Shown: one piece after another, positions 8,920 to 16,957 of the stretch
Numbering within the stretch: position 1 is the first letter of the stretch
Layout: every line of letters begins with the position of its first letter
DNA from: Euryarchaeota archaeon UBA251
GTDB taxonomy: Archaea > Thermoplasmatota > Poseidoniia > Poseidoniales > Thalassarchaeaceae
Reading direction: 5' to 3'
Length of the DNA: 64,000 bases
Assembly (NCBI GenBank): GCA_002497905.1
Contig: DAFJ01000073.1
Location: forward strand, 1 to 64,000
The notes under the pieces: model-generated
Databases searched by the model: none
Told to the model about the DNA's origin: nothing
What the model saw: only the letters and a program-made list of their open reading frames with translations
Translations under genes and position numbers: made by a program

Positions 8920-8998
8920 AGCAAGTGCTCCGAGTCAGGTTTTAGTTTTCACGCTACCGCTTTGTTTTGTATTGGGTTGAAACGGGTCCAAATCCTAG

Positions 8999-9208
8999 TC
9001 ATCTACGCTGTCTAAACATTTGGGGCGGAGGCGGAGTAAGCGTTTTTTGGGTTACTCTTGTCCGTTGTCTGGCCGGATTCATTGGAGGTATTTTCCAAAG
9101 ATTAGGGGTGGTCTTTGGTTGATTTCGCATTATTTTGACAACCAAAATCGCCGAGAGTACAAGGGCGATTCCAGCAAGCGTGAATATCAACGTCTCTGAT
9201 GCAATCAT
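8999..9208 (-). CDS. Small single-pass membrane protein, hypothetical
   Basis: 69 residues: a hydrophobic helix TLAGIALVLSAILVVKIM (about 10-27), then a basic, Pro-rich tail ending PPPPQMFRQRR. No known family recognised. Support comes from position (it fills the space between two tRNA genes) and from a CATATA box on the same strand at 9231-9236, about 25 bases before the ATG, as expected for a leaderless archaeal gene. Coding status is not certain. Confidence 0.45.
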   Translation of the reverse strand: MIASETLIFTLAGIALVLSAILVVKIMRNQPKTTPNLWKIPPMNPARQRTRVTQKTLTPPPPQMFRQRR

Positions 9209-9230
9209 AGTTGATGTGGGTTTGAATCCG

Positions 9231-9236
9231 TATATG
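9231..9236 (-). promoter_or_regulatory. TATA-like box for the small membrane protein
   Basis: CATATA on the minus strand, centred about 25 bases before the ATG at 9208. This is the archaeal TATA distance for a transcript starting at or next to the start codon. Confidence 0.35.
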
Positions 9237-9304
9237 AAATGCTGTTAATGTCAATGAGCACGTTCCGTAGCGATTAAACCGAGGTCCCGATTCGTGGAGG
9301 CGCT

Positions 9305-9376
9305 GCCACTGTGGCTTAGGGGTATAGCGACGCCTTGGTAAGGCGTAGGTCGCGAGTTCAATTCTCGCCAGTGGCT
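9305..9376 (+). tRNA. tRNA-Thr (anticodon GGT)
   Basis: Acceptor GCCACTG pairs with CAGTGGC, with discriminator T. The anticodon arm is ACGCC-TTGGTAA-GGCGT (anticodon GGT). The T arm is GCGAG-TTCAATT-CTCGC. 72 bases; the 3' CCA is not encoded, unlike tRNA-Ser. An A/T-rich GATTAAACC at 9272-9280 is a possible TATA element about 29 bases upstream. Confidence 0.95.
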
Positions 9377-9445
9377 CTCCTAGAGCGTTTCGGCGATTCC
9401 GCATTTCTGTTAGAAACGGCATATCAGGAATGAACAATCTCTCTA

Positions 9446-9453
9446 GTTTATAG
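9446..9453 (+). promoter_or_regulatory. TATA-like element GTTTATAG
   Basis: A/T-rich GTTTATAG in the stretch between tRNA-Thr and the small coiled-coil gene. If used, transcription would begin near 9476, placing the hairpin at 9479-9493 at the 5' end of the message. Confidence 0.3.
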
Positions 9454-9464
9454 ACCCTGAAAGA

Positions 9465-9493
9465 GGGGCGTAAGCCTCGAGGACAACGTCCTC
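9465..9493 (+). promoter_or_regulatory. Two abutting hairpins in the leader of the 9501 gene
   Basis: Hairpin 1: GGGGC (9465-9469), GTAA loop of the GNRA type, GCCTC (9474-9478). Hairpin 2 follows with no gap: GAGGAC (9479-9484), AAC loop, GTCCTC (9488-9493). The second ends seven bases before ATG 9501 and could affect translation initiation or be part of a small RNA. Not matched to a known riboswitch. Confidence 0.4.
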
Positions 9494-9500
9494 AGATGGG

Positions 9501-9701
9501 ATGGAAATGACAGTGCAGATGAAGCCGAGAGGCAAGGAAAAGAATGTAGAGGCATCAATGAGTGAGCTCAAGTCCGAGGTTGAGGATCTTCGTCAACTTG
9601 TGCACACGCTCCTTACAATAATCATGGAGGAAGCAGATGGTATCCAGTCTGGAGCCGCACCTACAATTCCTAATCAGCCTAAGCGCCGCTTCAGCATGTA
9701 A
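9501..9701 (+). CDS. Small coiled-coil protein, hypothetical
   Basis: 66 residues. The central heptad-like segment SELKSEVEDLRQLVHTLLTIIMEEADG (about 20-46) predicts an amphipathic coiled coil; the ends are basic and disordered (MKPRGKEKN, PNQPKRRFSM). No enzyme motif and no family recognised. The second ATG lies in another frame, so 9501 is used. It converges on the DNA glycosylase gene, whose stop lies 8 bases away. Its tidy heptad content and the two hairpins just upstream favour a real gene. Confidence 0.55.
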   Translation: MEMTVQMKPRGKEKNVEASMSELKSEVEDLRQLVHTLLTIIMEEADGIQSGAAPTIPNQPKRRFSM

Positions 9702-9708
9702 TTCATGT

Positions 9709-10335
9709 TCAATATTGCACCGGCGATTCGTCGTGTTGTCTCCATAGGTACCATACGGCACAGGTTCGAAAAGGCTTCCAAATTTCAGCACGCTGTTCAA
9801 TCTCTCCGATTTCGAGAGGACCTCTCCCTTCCATTGCCTCAATACACCGGATGACCCCAATATCTCCTATTGGTAGTACATCTGGATCTAGGAGGGAGAA
9901 TATCCGTACCATATCGATTGTCCAAGGGCCAACTCCCCATATTGGCCTGAGTTCTCCAACGACTTCTTCGGAACTCATCTTGGACCATTCTATATCTTGG
10001 AGATGTTCCGAAATTTCAGCAATACCTGCGAGAGTGCGCCCCTTCGATCGTGAAATCCCTATTTTCTTCAGATCATTTTCCGTGATTTTTGCAATGGGTT
10101 TTGGGTCGAAGGTTCCTCCGCAATAATCCAGGAGTCGCTTCCAGATAGCATCAGCTGCAATAGCAGAGATCTGCTGCCCTACGACGGCGTTGCAGATTGT
10201 TCTGACGATATCACCTTCGCCAATAAGTGGTGGCTCCTCCACATAATCTATGATTCTACCAATCTCAGAATCTACGTCTCGAAGGTGTCGTTTTGCATCT
10301 TCCCACCAGAATGGGGTGCCTTTGGGTGTGGGCAT
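9709..10335 (-). CDS. alkA: DNA-3-methyladenine glycosylase II (AlkA-like, HhH-GPD)
   Basis: Base-excision repair glycosylase releasing alkylated bases. 208 residues comprise the HhH-GPD core without the N-terminal beta domain of E. coli AlkA. NAVVGQQISAIAADAIW (49-65) is the typical helix pair, IWGVGPWTIDM (132-142) the helix-hairpin-helix, and Asp158 in LPIGDIG the catalytic acid. No Fe-S cysteine cluster is present, arguing against endonuclease III or MutY. It is divergent from the exported His-rich protein, with about 53 bases between starts. Confidence 0.9.
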   Translation of the reverse strand: MPTPKGTPFWWEDAKRHLRDVDSEIGRIIDYVEEPPLIGEGDIVRTICNAVVGQQISAIAADAIWKRLLDYCGGTFDPKPIAKITENDLKKIGISRSKGRTLAGIAEISEHLQDIEWSKMSSEEVVGELRPIWGVGPWTIDMVRIFSLLDPDVLPIGDIGVIRCIEAMEGRGPLEIGEIEQRAEIWKPFRTCAVWYLWRQHDESPVQY

Positions 10336-10388
10336 TTGAGTTGTTTTCTAGCCGTTCGTTTGAAAAGACTCGTGTGCCTCCCAGAATC

Positions 10389-10961
10389 ATGGTGGATGAG
10401 AAGACAATACTGATTGCTGCGGCTATCGCATTTCTTGGATTCATAGGAGTGTCCCTTCTTAATCCCGGATTAGGGGTCACAACGGATGATGAGCGGATTG
10501 AGGATGGATGCCTAGCAGGTGGTCACTCAGGAGGTACAATTGTTCGTCACGACCACATACATGTTGACATTTTCATCGAGGATGAGAATGGCGTCATGCA
10601 GCATGTTTCTCCTTTGACAGACGTTGGCGCAGGTTCGCCCGAGGACCCGTTGAATTCTCCTTGTATGCGTTTCATCCACACGCATACTCCGATGCCTCAT
10701 AGTACGACAGGCGAACAGAGTACCACTGCATACCTGCATATCGAGACACCAACGGCTCTTGAGATTGAATTGCGCCATTGGTTCATGATATGGGGTCAGG
10801 AGTTCTCTGAGACCAACTTGATGGGATACGATACTGGCGAGACACATGAGATTGTTGTGACATACAATGGTGAACCGGTTGAGGACTACATGTCACTCTT
10901 GATTGAGGAAGGTGTGCAGGACGACATCATCAAGATTGAGTACCGATCAAAGGTAGCTTAA
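10389..10961 (+). CDS. Membrane-anchored extracytoplasmic protein with histidine-rich domain
   Basis: 190 residues from ATG 10389. The N-terminal hydrophobic segment (about 7-25) is a signal anchor. The outside domain has clustered histidines H54-x-H56-x-H58 (HDHIHVDIFI), Cys92 near H97-x-H99 (CMRFIHTHTP) and H117 (YLHIETP), then FMIWGQEFSETNLMG and a beta hairpin with YNGEPVED. This order of motifs recurs, from memory, in uncharacterised anchored proteins of bacteria and archaea. A metal-binding role is inferred from the ligand pattern. An upstream in-frame extension overlaps alkA and is rejected. Confidence 0.65.
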   Translation: MVDEKTILIAAAIAFLGFIGVSLLNPGLGVTTDDERIEDGCLAGGHSGGTIVRHDHIHVDIFIEDENGVMQHVSPLTDVGAGSPEDPLNSPCMRFIHTHTPMPHSTTGEQSTTAYLHIETPTALEIELRHWFMIWGQEFSETNLMGYDTGETHEIVVTYNGEPVEDYMSLLIEEGVQDDIIKIEYRSKVA

Positions 10962-10965
10962 TCCA

Positions 10966-12444
10966 TCATCCCTTGATGACAGCGATTGGAGTCAGACGGG
11001 CGACAGGTCGGGCGAGTCCTGCTTGGGAAGTAAGACGAATCACGTCGTCTACATCTTTGTACGCATTAGGAGCCTCTTCCGCGATGACTCGCGGTGTCCG
11101 TGCTCGAACTTCAATCCCTTTCGATTGGAGATCAGTGATGAGTTTCTCTCCGTTGATTGTTTCACGAGCCGCTTTTCTAGATAGTCGCCGTCCTGCTCCG
11201 TGGCAGGATGAAGCGAAGGCTTGATTCGACCCAGACTTGGGCCCAGCGAGAACCCAAGAGGCAGTTCCCATATCTCCAGGTACGAGAACGGGTTGGCCTA
11301 CACCGGAGAATCGAGAAGCTAGTTCAGGATGGTCTCCTCCTAGTGCTCGAGTTGCTCCTTTGCGATGTACACAGCATCGACAAGATACGCCATGTACCCG
11401 ATGATCCTCGATTTTTGCGATATTGTGACTTACATCGTAGATTAGATTCACTTCGGTATCGCCACCGGAAAACTTCCGCATAGTGCGTCGGAGTCTTTCG
11501 GTCAGCGCTGATCGATTTGCAAAGGCGTAGTTTCCTGCTGCATGCATCGCATCGAGATAGGCTTCTCCCTCTTTACTATGAATCGGAGCGGCAGCTAGTT
11601 GGCGATCAGGGAGTCGATGCCCCCAGGATTCTGCATGCCATGTATCTCCATCCTTTTGATACTTAGACTCGATTGCCTCGACATGTTCGCTGCAAACCTG
11701 GTGTCCGAGACCTCTGGACCCTGTATGGATCATTGCAGTGAGTCCTCCTTCAACGAGGCCGAAGGATTTTGCAGCCTTCGGATCGACGATTTTGTCTACT
11801 ACTTGTACCTCAAGGAAGTGGTTCCCGCTACCCAACGTTCCGAGTGCTTTCATTCCTCTTTCAATAGCCCTCTCTGATACATTCCTCTCTTCGGATTCAA
11901 GCAATCCATTACTCTCAATTGCTTCGAGGTCCTTGTCATTCCCAAGGCCAAGATCAACGGCCGCTTCTGCACCTCTGGATAGGATCTGATCCATCTGATG
12001 TTTCTTGAGGTCCCATCCTCCTTTCGAGGAGGCGCCTGCTGGCACTGCGTTGAACAGTCGTCTTGCCATCTCTTTGAGATTAGATCCCTCGGGTTTCGGT
12101 AGATCAATGGATAGAAGGCGCACTCCACAGTTTATGTCGAATCCGACGCCTCCAGGAGAAATACTTCCTCCTAACTCTCCTGCTTCGATGTCTGTTGCAA
12201 CAACGCCCCCAATAGGGAATCCATATCCGTAGTGCCAATCAGCCATGGCCCAAGCGTCACCTACTATGCCTGGCAAACTTGCCGTATTGACAACCTGTTG
12301 AGGAGATCTATCGTCGCTCAGGTCATTCCACTGAGCCTCATCCGCAATCATGCGGGCATCAGTTAGCATCTGCCCATGCTTCTTGATTCGAATCGTAACT
12401 TCATCTTCCCGAATCGCATGATTACGCCATTCGGGCTCATCCAT
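10966..12444 (-). CDS. rtcB: RNA-splicing ligase RtcB
   Basis: GTP- and Mn-dependent 3'-5' RNA ligase joining tRNA exon halves after intron removal. From ATG 12444 it has 492 residues, the normal RtcB size. Visible motifs are WHYGYGFPIGGVVATD (70-85), GFDINCGVR with metal ligands Asp103 and Cys106, GSGNHFLEVQ, YDVSHNIAK and the guanylylation site SCHGAGRRLSR. The open frame extends to 12738, but that part overlaps alaS and has no family match. It is divergent from alaS across 117 bases, with no clear promoter seen. KptA, another tRNA-splicing factor, lies elsewhere in the window. Confidence 0.93.
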   Translation of the reverse strand: MDEPEWRNHAIREDEVTIRIKKHGQMLTDARMIADEAQWNDLSDDRSPQQVVNTASLPGIVGDAWAMADWHYGYGFPIGGVVATDIEAGELGGSISPGGVGFDINCGVRLLSIDLPKPEGSNLKEMARRLFNAVPAGASSKGGWDLKKHQMDQILSRGAEAAVDLGLGNDKDLEAIESNGLLESEERNVSERAIERGMKALGTLGSGNHFLEVQVVDKIVDPKAAKSFGLVEGGLTAMIHTGSRGLGHQVCSEHVEAIESKYQKDGDTWHAESWGHRLPDRQLAAAPIHSKEGEAYLDAMHAAGNYAFANRSALTERLRRTMRKFSGGDTEVNLIYDVSHNIAKIEDHRVHGVSCRCCVHRKGATRALGGDHPELASRFSGVGQPVLVPGDMGTASWVLAGPKSGSNQAFASSCHGAGRRLSRKAARETINGEKLITDLQSKGIEVRARTPRVIAEEAPNAYKDVDDVIRLTSQAGLARPVARLTPIAVIKG

Positions 12445-12561
12445 GTTCTGACGATATGGTGTCGCTTCAAGTCGATTGCGGAAGGTTCGCCCACTTAATG
12501 GCTGGATTTCGGGTGGCCTTGAAGTGCTTCGGTCGGGTCCAAGGGATATCGAGGTGAGGCC

Positions 12562-15420
12562 ATGGCGTTCGGAGATATCGATGCCCCATACTTCCACGAG
12601 AATGGATTCGTTCGAACTCGCTGTCGAGTATCGGAACTTTGGTTCTGGACAAGAGATGAGGATAGGACGACTTCCGGTGACACGGATGAAGATGAATACA
12701 CTTTCATTGGCGCACCGATTATCAAGGGATTTGATCAAAGGGGTAAGGCGTTGAAGGATGCGATGCGCGAGGCATTCCTAGAATTCTTCGAGAAAAGGTC
12801 CCATTTACGAGTAGCCCCCTACCCAGTAATAGCTCGATGGCGTGACGATATTCATCTTACAATCGCCAGTATTGCAGATTTCCAACCTCATGTTACTTCC
12901 GGAGAAGTCCCTCCTCCTGCCAATCCATTGACTATCTCTCAGCCCTGTATCCGTCTAACTGATGTGGCTGCAGTAGGCCGTTCGGGCCGTCATCTTACAA
13001 CTTTCGAGATGATGGCTCATCATTGCTTTAATCGTCCACAGGATGGTGATATTCACTACTGGATAAACGAGACAATCCGTTTCTGTGATGTGCTCTTTAC
13101 AGAGGTTCTCGGAATCGATCCCATGGAGATTAGTTATGTTGAGAATCCGTGGTCAGGTGGAGGGAATGCCGGTCCGGCTGTTGAAGTCATTGTTGGCGGT
13201 CTTGAACTAGCTACTCTTGTTTTCATGAATCTCAAAGAAGACGAGACCGGTGATGTTGAAATTAAGGGTGTTCGATATAGTGAGATGCCATTACAGATCA
13301 TAGATACAGGTTATGGATTAGAGCGTTTTTGTTGGGCTGCTGCTGGCACCCCAACGATTTACGAGGCTATCTATCCAGAGACCGTTTCATGGCTTCGTGA
13401 ACTTTCATCTTTTGATGAACGCTTGAGTACACTTGGCGATGTAGATGTGGATTTACTGTTAGCGGAACTTAGTCGTCTTGCAGGGATTTTGAATATTGAT
13501 GTTGGAACAGATGTAGATGCGTTGTACGTCCGATTAATTGAACGCCTTTCGGAACGAAATGTCTCTCTTGATGTGGCTACGCTGAAATCAATCACAGAGC
13601 CACTCTCTTCCATCTATGCTATCCCTGATCATATGCATGCTTTGTGTAACATGCTCAATGATGGCCTAGTTCCATCCAATGCAAAGGCCGGATATCTCGC
13701 TAGGATGATGGCACGTCGCGCATGCCGTATGAAGGACGATCTTGGACTTACAATTGGTCTCGATGAAATTGGTGCTCATCACATCGATGTCAATTTGTCC
13801 GGTTCGATTGAACCTAAATCACGTCAGAATATCCTAACGATTCTTGCTTTAGAGGAATTACGATATCGTGAGATGCTTAGAGCAGGACAAGCTGCTGTAA
13901 GAACGGCGTTCAAGGATATTCCTTCAGATGCTAACAAGGTTCCCTCTGAGATTTTGTTTCGGCTCGCTGAGGAGCGTGGTTTGCAACCAGAGATGGTTGT
14001 CAGTATTGCATACGAGGCAGGTTGGCCGAATGTAACCGTCCCTGTCGGTTTTGCTGCGGATATGGCTGCTCGTCATGCAGAGCAAGTCAGGATGCTTGCA
14101 AAGCGCAAGGGTGGTGATGGAACCGGGCTTGGAGCGGGTCATCCTGCTACTATACGTTCATTCTATGATGACACTGCAGCAGTCCAATTTGATGCGAAGG
14201 TACTCTCTTGCATTGAAGGAATTGATGCTATTTCAACAGGCTCTGAATCTCTTGGCAATGCGACGCATGCTATAGTTCTCGATCGTACCTTGTTTTACCC
14301 TGAGGGCGGGGGGCAACTTTCAGATCATGGTATTCTTTCAGATGGGTCGGCCTCAGTACGAGTTGTTGATGTCCAAATCGATGGTGATGTAATCTTACAT
14401 CTGACAGATGGACCTCTGGCGACTGGTTCGGTTCAGGGTGAAATTGACTGGTCTCGAAGGAAGCAACTTATGGATCACCACACTGCTGTTCACATTGTAG
14501 GAGGTGCCGCTCGTCAGATTTTAGGAGATCATATTTGGCAAGCCGGGTCAAACAAAGGTGCTAGATACGCACGTCTTGACATCACTCATCACAGTCGTCT
14601 TGAGCGCGAGGTACTAGATGCAATAGAGGACTTGGCAAACGAAGTCGTTGCTTCAAGTCCGACTGTGGAGAAGTTACTAATTCCTCGCGCTGAAGCTGAT
14701 GCAAACTTTGGTTTCGAACTCTATCAGGGCGGACCCCCAAAGCATTCTGAAATTCGTGTGATTCGTATTGGTGAATTCGATGTTCAGGCATGTGGAGGTA
14801 CTCATCACGATGATGCAGGCATGGTGGATTACGTCCGTGTCATCCGTTCGAATCTTGTGCAAGATGGAGTAGAACGACTCCACATTCTTGCAGGTTCGGC
14901 AGCACGAGAACATGCAAAGCAACAGGAGGATCTACTGTCGCGTAGTGCTGATGTTCTTGGTGTTCAAGCGGATGATCTCCCGGCTACAGTAGGGCGTTTC
15001 TTCAATGAATGGAAAGAGCAGCGGAAGAGAATCGAAGCTCTAGAAGCAGAGATTGTCAGACTTCGTACCTCTGGTAGTGATGGCGGAACCACAGAGGTAG
15101 ATGGGGTTAGAATTGTTGTAATGGAAGTCGATGGTGGTATGAAGCAGATGCAAGCTATGGTCAAGGAGCTCACCTTAGACCCTTCAAATCCAACTATTGC
15201 AGTCCTAGGCAGTCGAGATGGAGGAGGAAAATTACTTGCTGCAGTCACCGAGGGAACAGAAGCGACTAACAGGGTTGATGCTGGTTCGCTAATTCGTGAG
15301 ATAGCCCCGCATATTTCGGGTGGTGGCGGAGGTCGTCCAACATTCGCTCAAGCCGGTGGATCAAATCCCAATGGTCTCGATGCGGCCCTTGATGCCGCTC
15401 GAACTATTCTTGGATTGTAA
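12562..15420 (+). CDS. alaS: Alanine--tRNA ligase (archaeal type)
   Basis: Charges tRNA-Ala. 952 residues: an archaeal N-terminal module (YFHENGFVRTRC...), class II catalytic core (NETIRFCDVLFTEVLG, YSEMPLQIIDTGYGLER), editing domain with H640-x3-H644 (HTAVH) and C744-x3-H748 (CGGTH), and a C-Ala domain ending in the Gly-rich HISGGGGGRPTFAQAGG. The start is supported by GAGGTGA four bases before ATG 12562 and by homology at residue 10. The N-terminal module keeps only Cys21 of the cysteine pairs usual in archaeal AlaRS. Confidence 0.95.
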   Translation: MAFGDIDAPYFHENGFVRTRCRVSELWFWTRDEDRTTSGDTDEDEYTFIGAPIIKGFDQRGKALKDAMREAFLEFFEKRSHLRVAPYPVIARWRDDIHLTIASIADFQPHVTSGEVPPPANPLTISQPCIRLTDVAAVGRSGRHLTTFEMMAHHCFNRPQDGDIHYWINETIRFCDVLFTEVLGIDPMEISYVENPWSGGGNAGPAVEVIVGGLELATLVFMNLKEDETGDVEIKGVRYSEMPLQIIDTGYGLERFCWAAAGTPTIYEAIYPETVSWLRELSSFDERLSTLGDVDVDLLLAELSRLAGILNIDVGTDVDALYVRLIERLSERNVSLDVATLKSITEPLSSIYAIPDHMHALCNMLNDGLVPSNAKAGYLARMMARRACRMKDDLGLTIGLDEIGAHHIDVNLSGSIEPKSRQNILTILALEELRYREMLRAGQAAVRTAFKDIPSDANKVPSEILFRLAEERGLQPEMVVSIAYEAGWPNVTVPVGFAADMAARHAEQVRMLAKRKGGDGTGLGAGHPATIRSFYDDTAAVQFDAKVLSCIEGIDAISTGSESLGNATHAIVLDRTLFYPEGGGQLSDHGILSDGSASVRVVDVQIDGDVILHLTDGPLATGSVQGEIDWSRRKQLMDHHTAVHIVGGAARQILGDHIWQAGSNKGARYARLDITHHSRLEREVLDAIEDLANEVVASSPTVEKLLIPRAEADANFGFELYQGGPPKHSEIRVIRIGEFDVQACGGTHHDDAGMVDYVRVIRSNLVQDGVERLHILAGSAAREHAKQQEDLLSRSADVLGVQADDLPATVGRFFNEWKEQRKRIEALEAEIVRLRTSGSDGGTTEVDGVRIVVMEVDGGMKQMQAMVKELTLDPSNPTIAVLGSRDGGGKLLAAVTEGTEATNRVDAGSLIREIAPHISGGGGGRPTFAQAGGSNPNGLDAALDAARTILGL

Positions 15421-15421
15421 T

Positions 15422-16114
15422 TCAATCTGAGTTGTCAAGTAATCCTTCCATCGATAGCAGGCCACCTTGTAGACCCGCAAGTATCCCCCATTCAAGGATT
15501 GCAGCTAATTCAAGATACATCATCAAAAAGGGAATGCCAATCAAGATGCCAGATCCGATACCAAGTATCAAACTCCAGCGTCGTACATCTCTTGCAGGGA
15601 AACTAAACACAAGTCCTGTGTCATCATCTTCGCCTATTATCCAGTGAGCAGCGAGAATCCAAACAAGGCCACTGGAAAATATGATCACAGCAAGGATATG
15701 ATGGGAGAGTGGATACACTGTGAACGGTAGATGAACAAGTAGCATAAGGCAGATGCCATTTGTAACGCCTATGCCTGTTGCGACATATTCAAACCAAGTT
15801 CCATTCTTATTCAATGGCCCCCCTCTTCTTCCCATTCTGATGACCAACCATGTAGAAAGCAGTCCACAAATGGTAAATCCAATCTTGAATAGATGAATTT
15901 CCGGTTCGTAGATGCCCCCTGAGGAGATAAAGGAAGGAAGCCCCTCAAACACAAAAGAATCGATGAAAGGTGCGAGTGAATCTCCAAGGTCGAATATCTC
16001 ATCACGTTCACCTCCTCCTGTTTGCATCAAGATTTGAGTGAGGATTGCTGTGAATACACCAATTCCCACAATCAAACGGATATGGTGTCTACGAACTAAT
16101 TCGAATCCGTTCAT
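15422..16114 (-). CDS. Multi-pass membrane protein, unknown
   Basis: 230 residues with about six hydrophobic segments, including LIVGIGVFTAILTQIL, LFKIGFTICGLLSTWLVI, ICLMLLVHLPF, HHILAVIIFSSGLVWILAA and LILGIGSGILIGIPFLMMYL. The layout, with a long loop after helix 1 and the PLSHHILAVIIF segment, is reminiscent of Frag1/DRAM/Sfk1 membrane proteins, but this is a weak resemblance. Its ATG overlaps the Nudix gene's end by four bases, so they are coupled. It converges on alaS with one base between stops. Confidence 0.65.
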   Translation of the reverse strand: MNGFELVRRHHIRLIVGIGVFTAILTQILMQTGGGERDEIFDLGDSLAPFIDSFVFEGLPSFISSGGIYEPEIHLFKIGFTICGLLSTWLVIRMGRRGGPLNKNGTWFEYVATGIGVTNGICLMLLVHLPFTVYPLSHHILAVIIFSSGLVWILAAHWIIGEDDDTGLVFSFPARDVRRWSLILGIGSGILIGIPFLMMYLELAAILEWGILAGLQGGLLSMEGLLDNSD

Positions 16115-16890
16115 GCTCTTCCCTCTAGATTCTTCAATGCCTTTAGGGCTTCCTCATCAAATTGAGATGCGGCACGTTGAATTGCCTCATCTAGAGTAAA
16201 CCACTCCCCCTCCTCAATTTCATCAGGTTTCGGTTTAAGCTCAGGTCGTTGGTTGAGATCAACAAGGTATGTGAAGGAGACATATTGGATTCCCTCGCTA
16301 CTGAAGATCCGTTCCTGGATGTGACAAAAGTCGTCTCCAGGTAATGCATCTCCTGATTCACCCATTGGATCTGCAATTGAGATATCGATTCCCATCTCCT
16401 CGTAAGCTTCTCGAATTGCTCCGTTTCTTGGATGTTCAGCATAATCTAGGTAGCCACCAGGTAGAGTCCAGAATCCTGTGAAGTGTCCCCGAAGCACTTT
16501 CCCAAGGAGTACATTGCCCTCTGGGTCTCGGATAATGACTTTGGCAACCAATCGGTGAATCGTTCTGTAGACGGATTCTCTAGCTAATGGATGTACAGCT
16601 GAATCTGAGATTACATGGTCTTTCCATGCCCAGTTTGCAGGCCACTCAATACGGGGTGTTCCATATTTGACGACATGGATTGTTTTTCCATTGTCCATTC
16701 GATTGGTTCGCTTCACATCCCATTCAAATCCCATATCTCGGACTTCATCTTCTGATGGAAGACGAAGTAGCCAACCATTGGGGCCAGTTTCTGTTCTACC
16801 CGGTAATGGAATCTGAGGTCCTTGTCCGTGCTCGTCTACGAGGAGAATCTTCCCGTCGTGTTCGAGATGGAGGTACACCTCGCCATCCAT
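16111..16890 (-). CDS. Nudix hydrolase with N-terminal extension
   Basis: 259 residues. The complete Nudix box runs from GYLDYAEHPRNGAI through REAYEEMGI (Gx5Ex7REUxEExGU), so divalent metal binding and hydrolysis of a nucleoside-diphosphate-X substrate are expected. The first 120 residues form a separate beta-rich domain (YLHLEHDGKILLVDEHG, WANWAWKDHVI), suggesting a specialised substrate or NADH-pyrophosphatase-like layout. No zinc-ribbon cysteines are seen, so it is not classical NudC. Substrate unknown. Co-transcribed with the downstream membrane protein. Confidence 0.8.
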   Translation of the reverse strand: MDGEVYLHLEHDGKILLVDEHGQGPQIPLPGRTETGPNGWLLRLPSEDEVRDMGFEWDVKRTNRMDNGKTIHVVKYGTPRIEWPANWAWKDHVISDSAVHPLARESVYRTIHRLVAKVIIRDPEGNVLLGKVLRGHFTGFWTLPGGYLDYAEHPRNGAIREAYEEMGIDISIADPMGESGDALPGDDFCHIQERIFSSEGIQYVSFTYLVDLNQRPELKPKPDEIEEGEWFTLDEAIQRAASQFDEEALKALKNLEGRA

Positions 16891-16957
16891 GATACTGGGT
16901 AGTAGCGCCCCGTCATCAACCCGACGATTAATTCAACGTTCCAAATTGGCCTGTTGC

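Noticed and set aside
8775..8924. N-terminal extension of the zinc-ribbon membrane protein
   Set aside because: It would read through the tRNA-Ser(GGA) gene; the ATG at 8774 gives a normal acidic N-terminus.
12445..12738. 98-residue N-terminal extension of RtcB
   Set aside because: It overlaps the start of divergent alaS and adds nothing seen in RtcB; length from 12444 is already complete.
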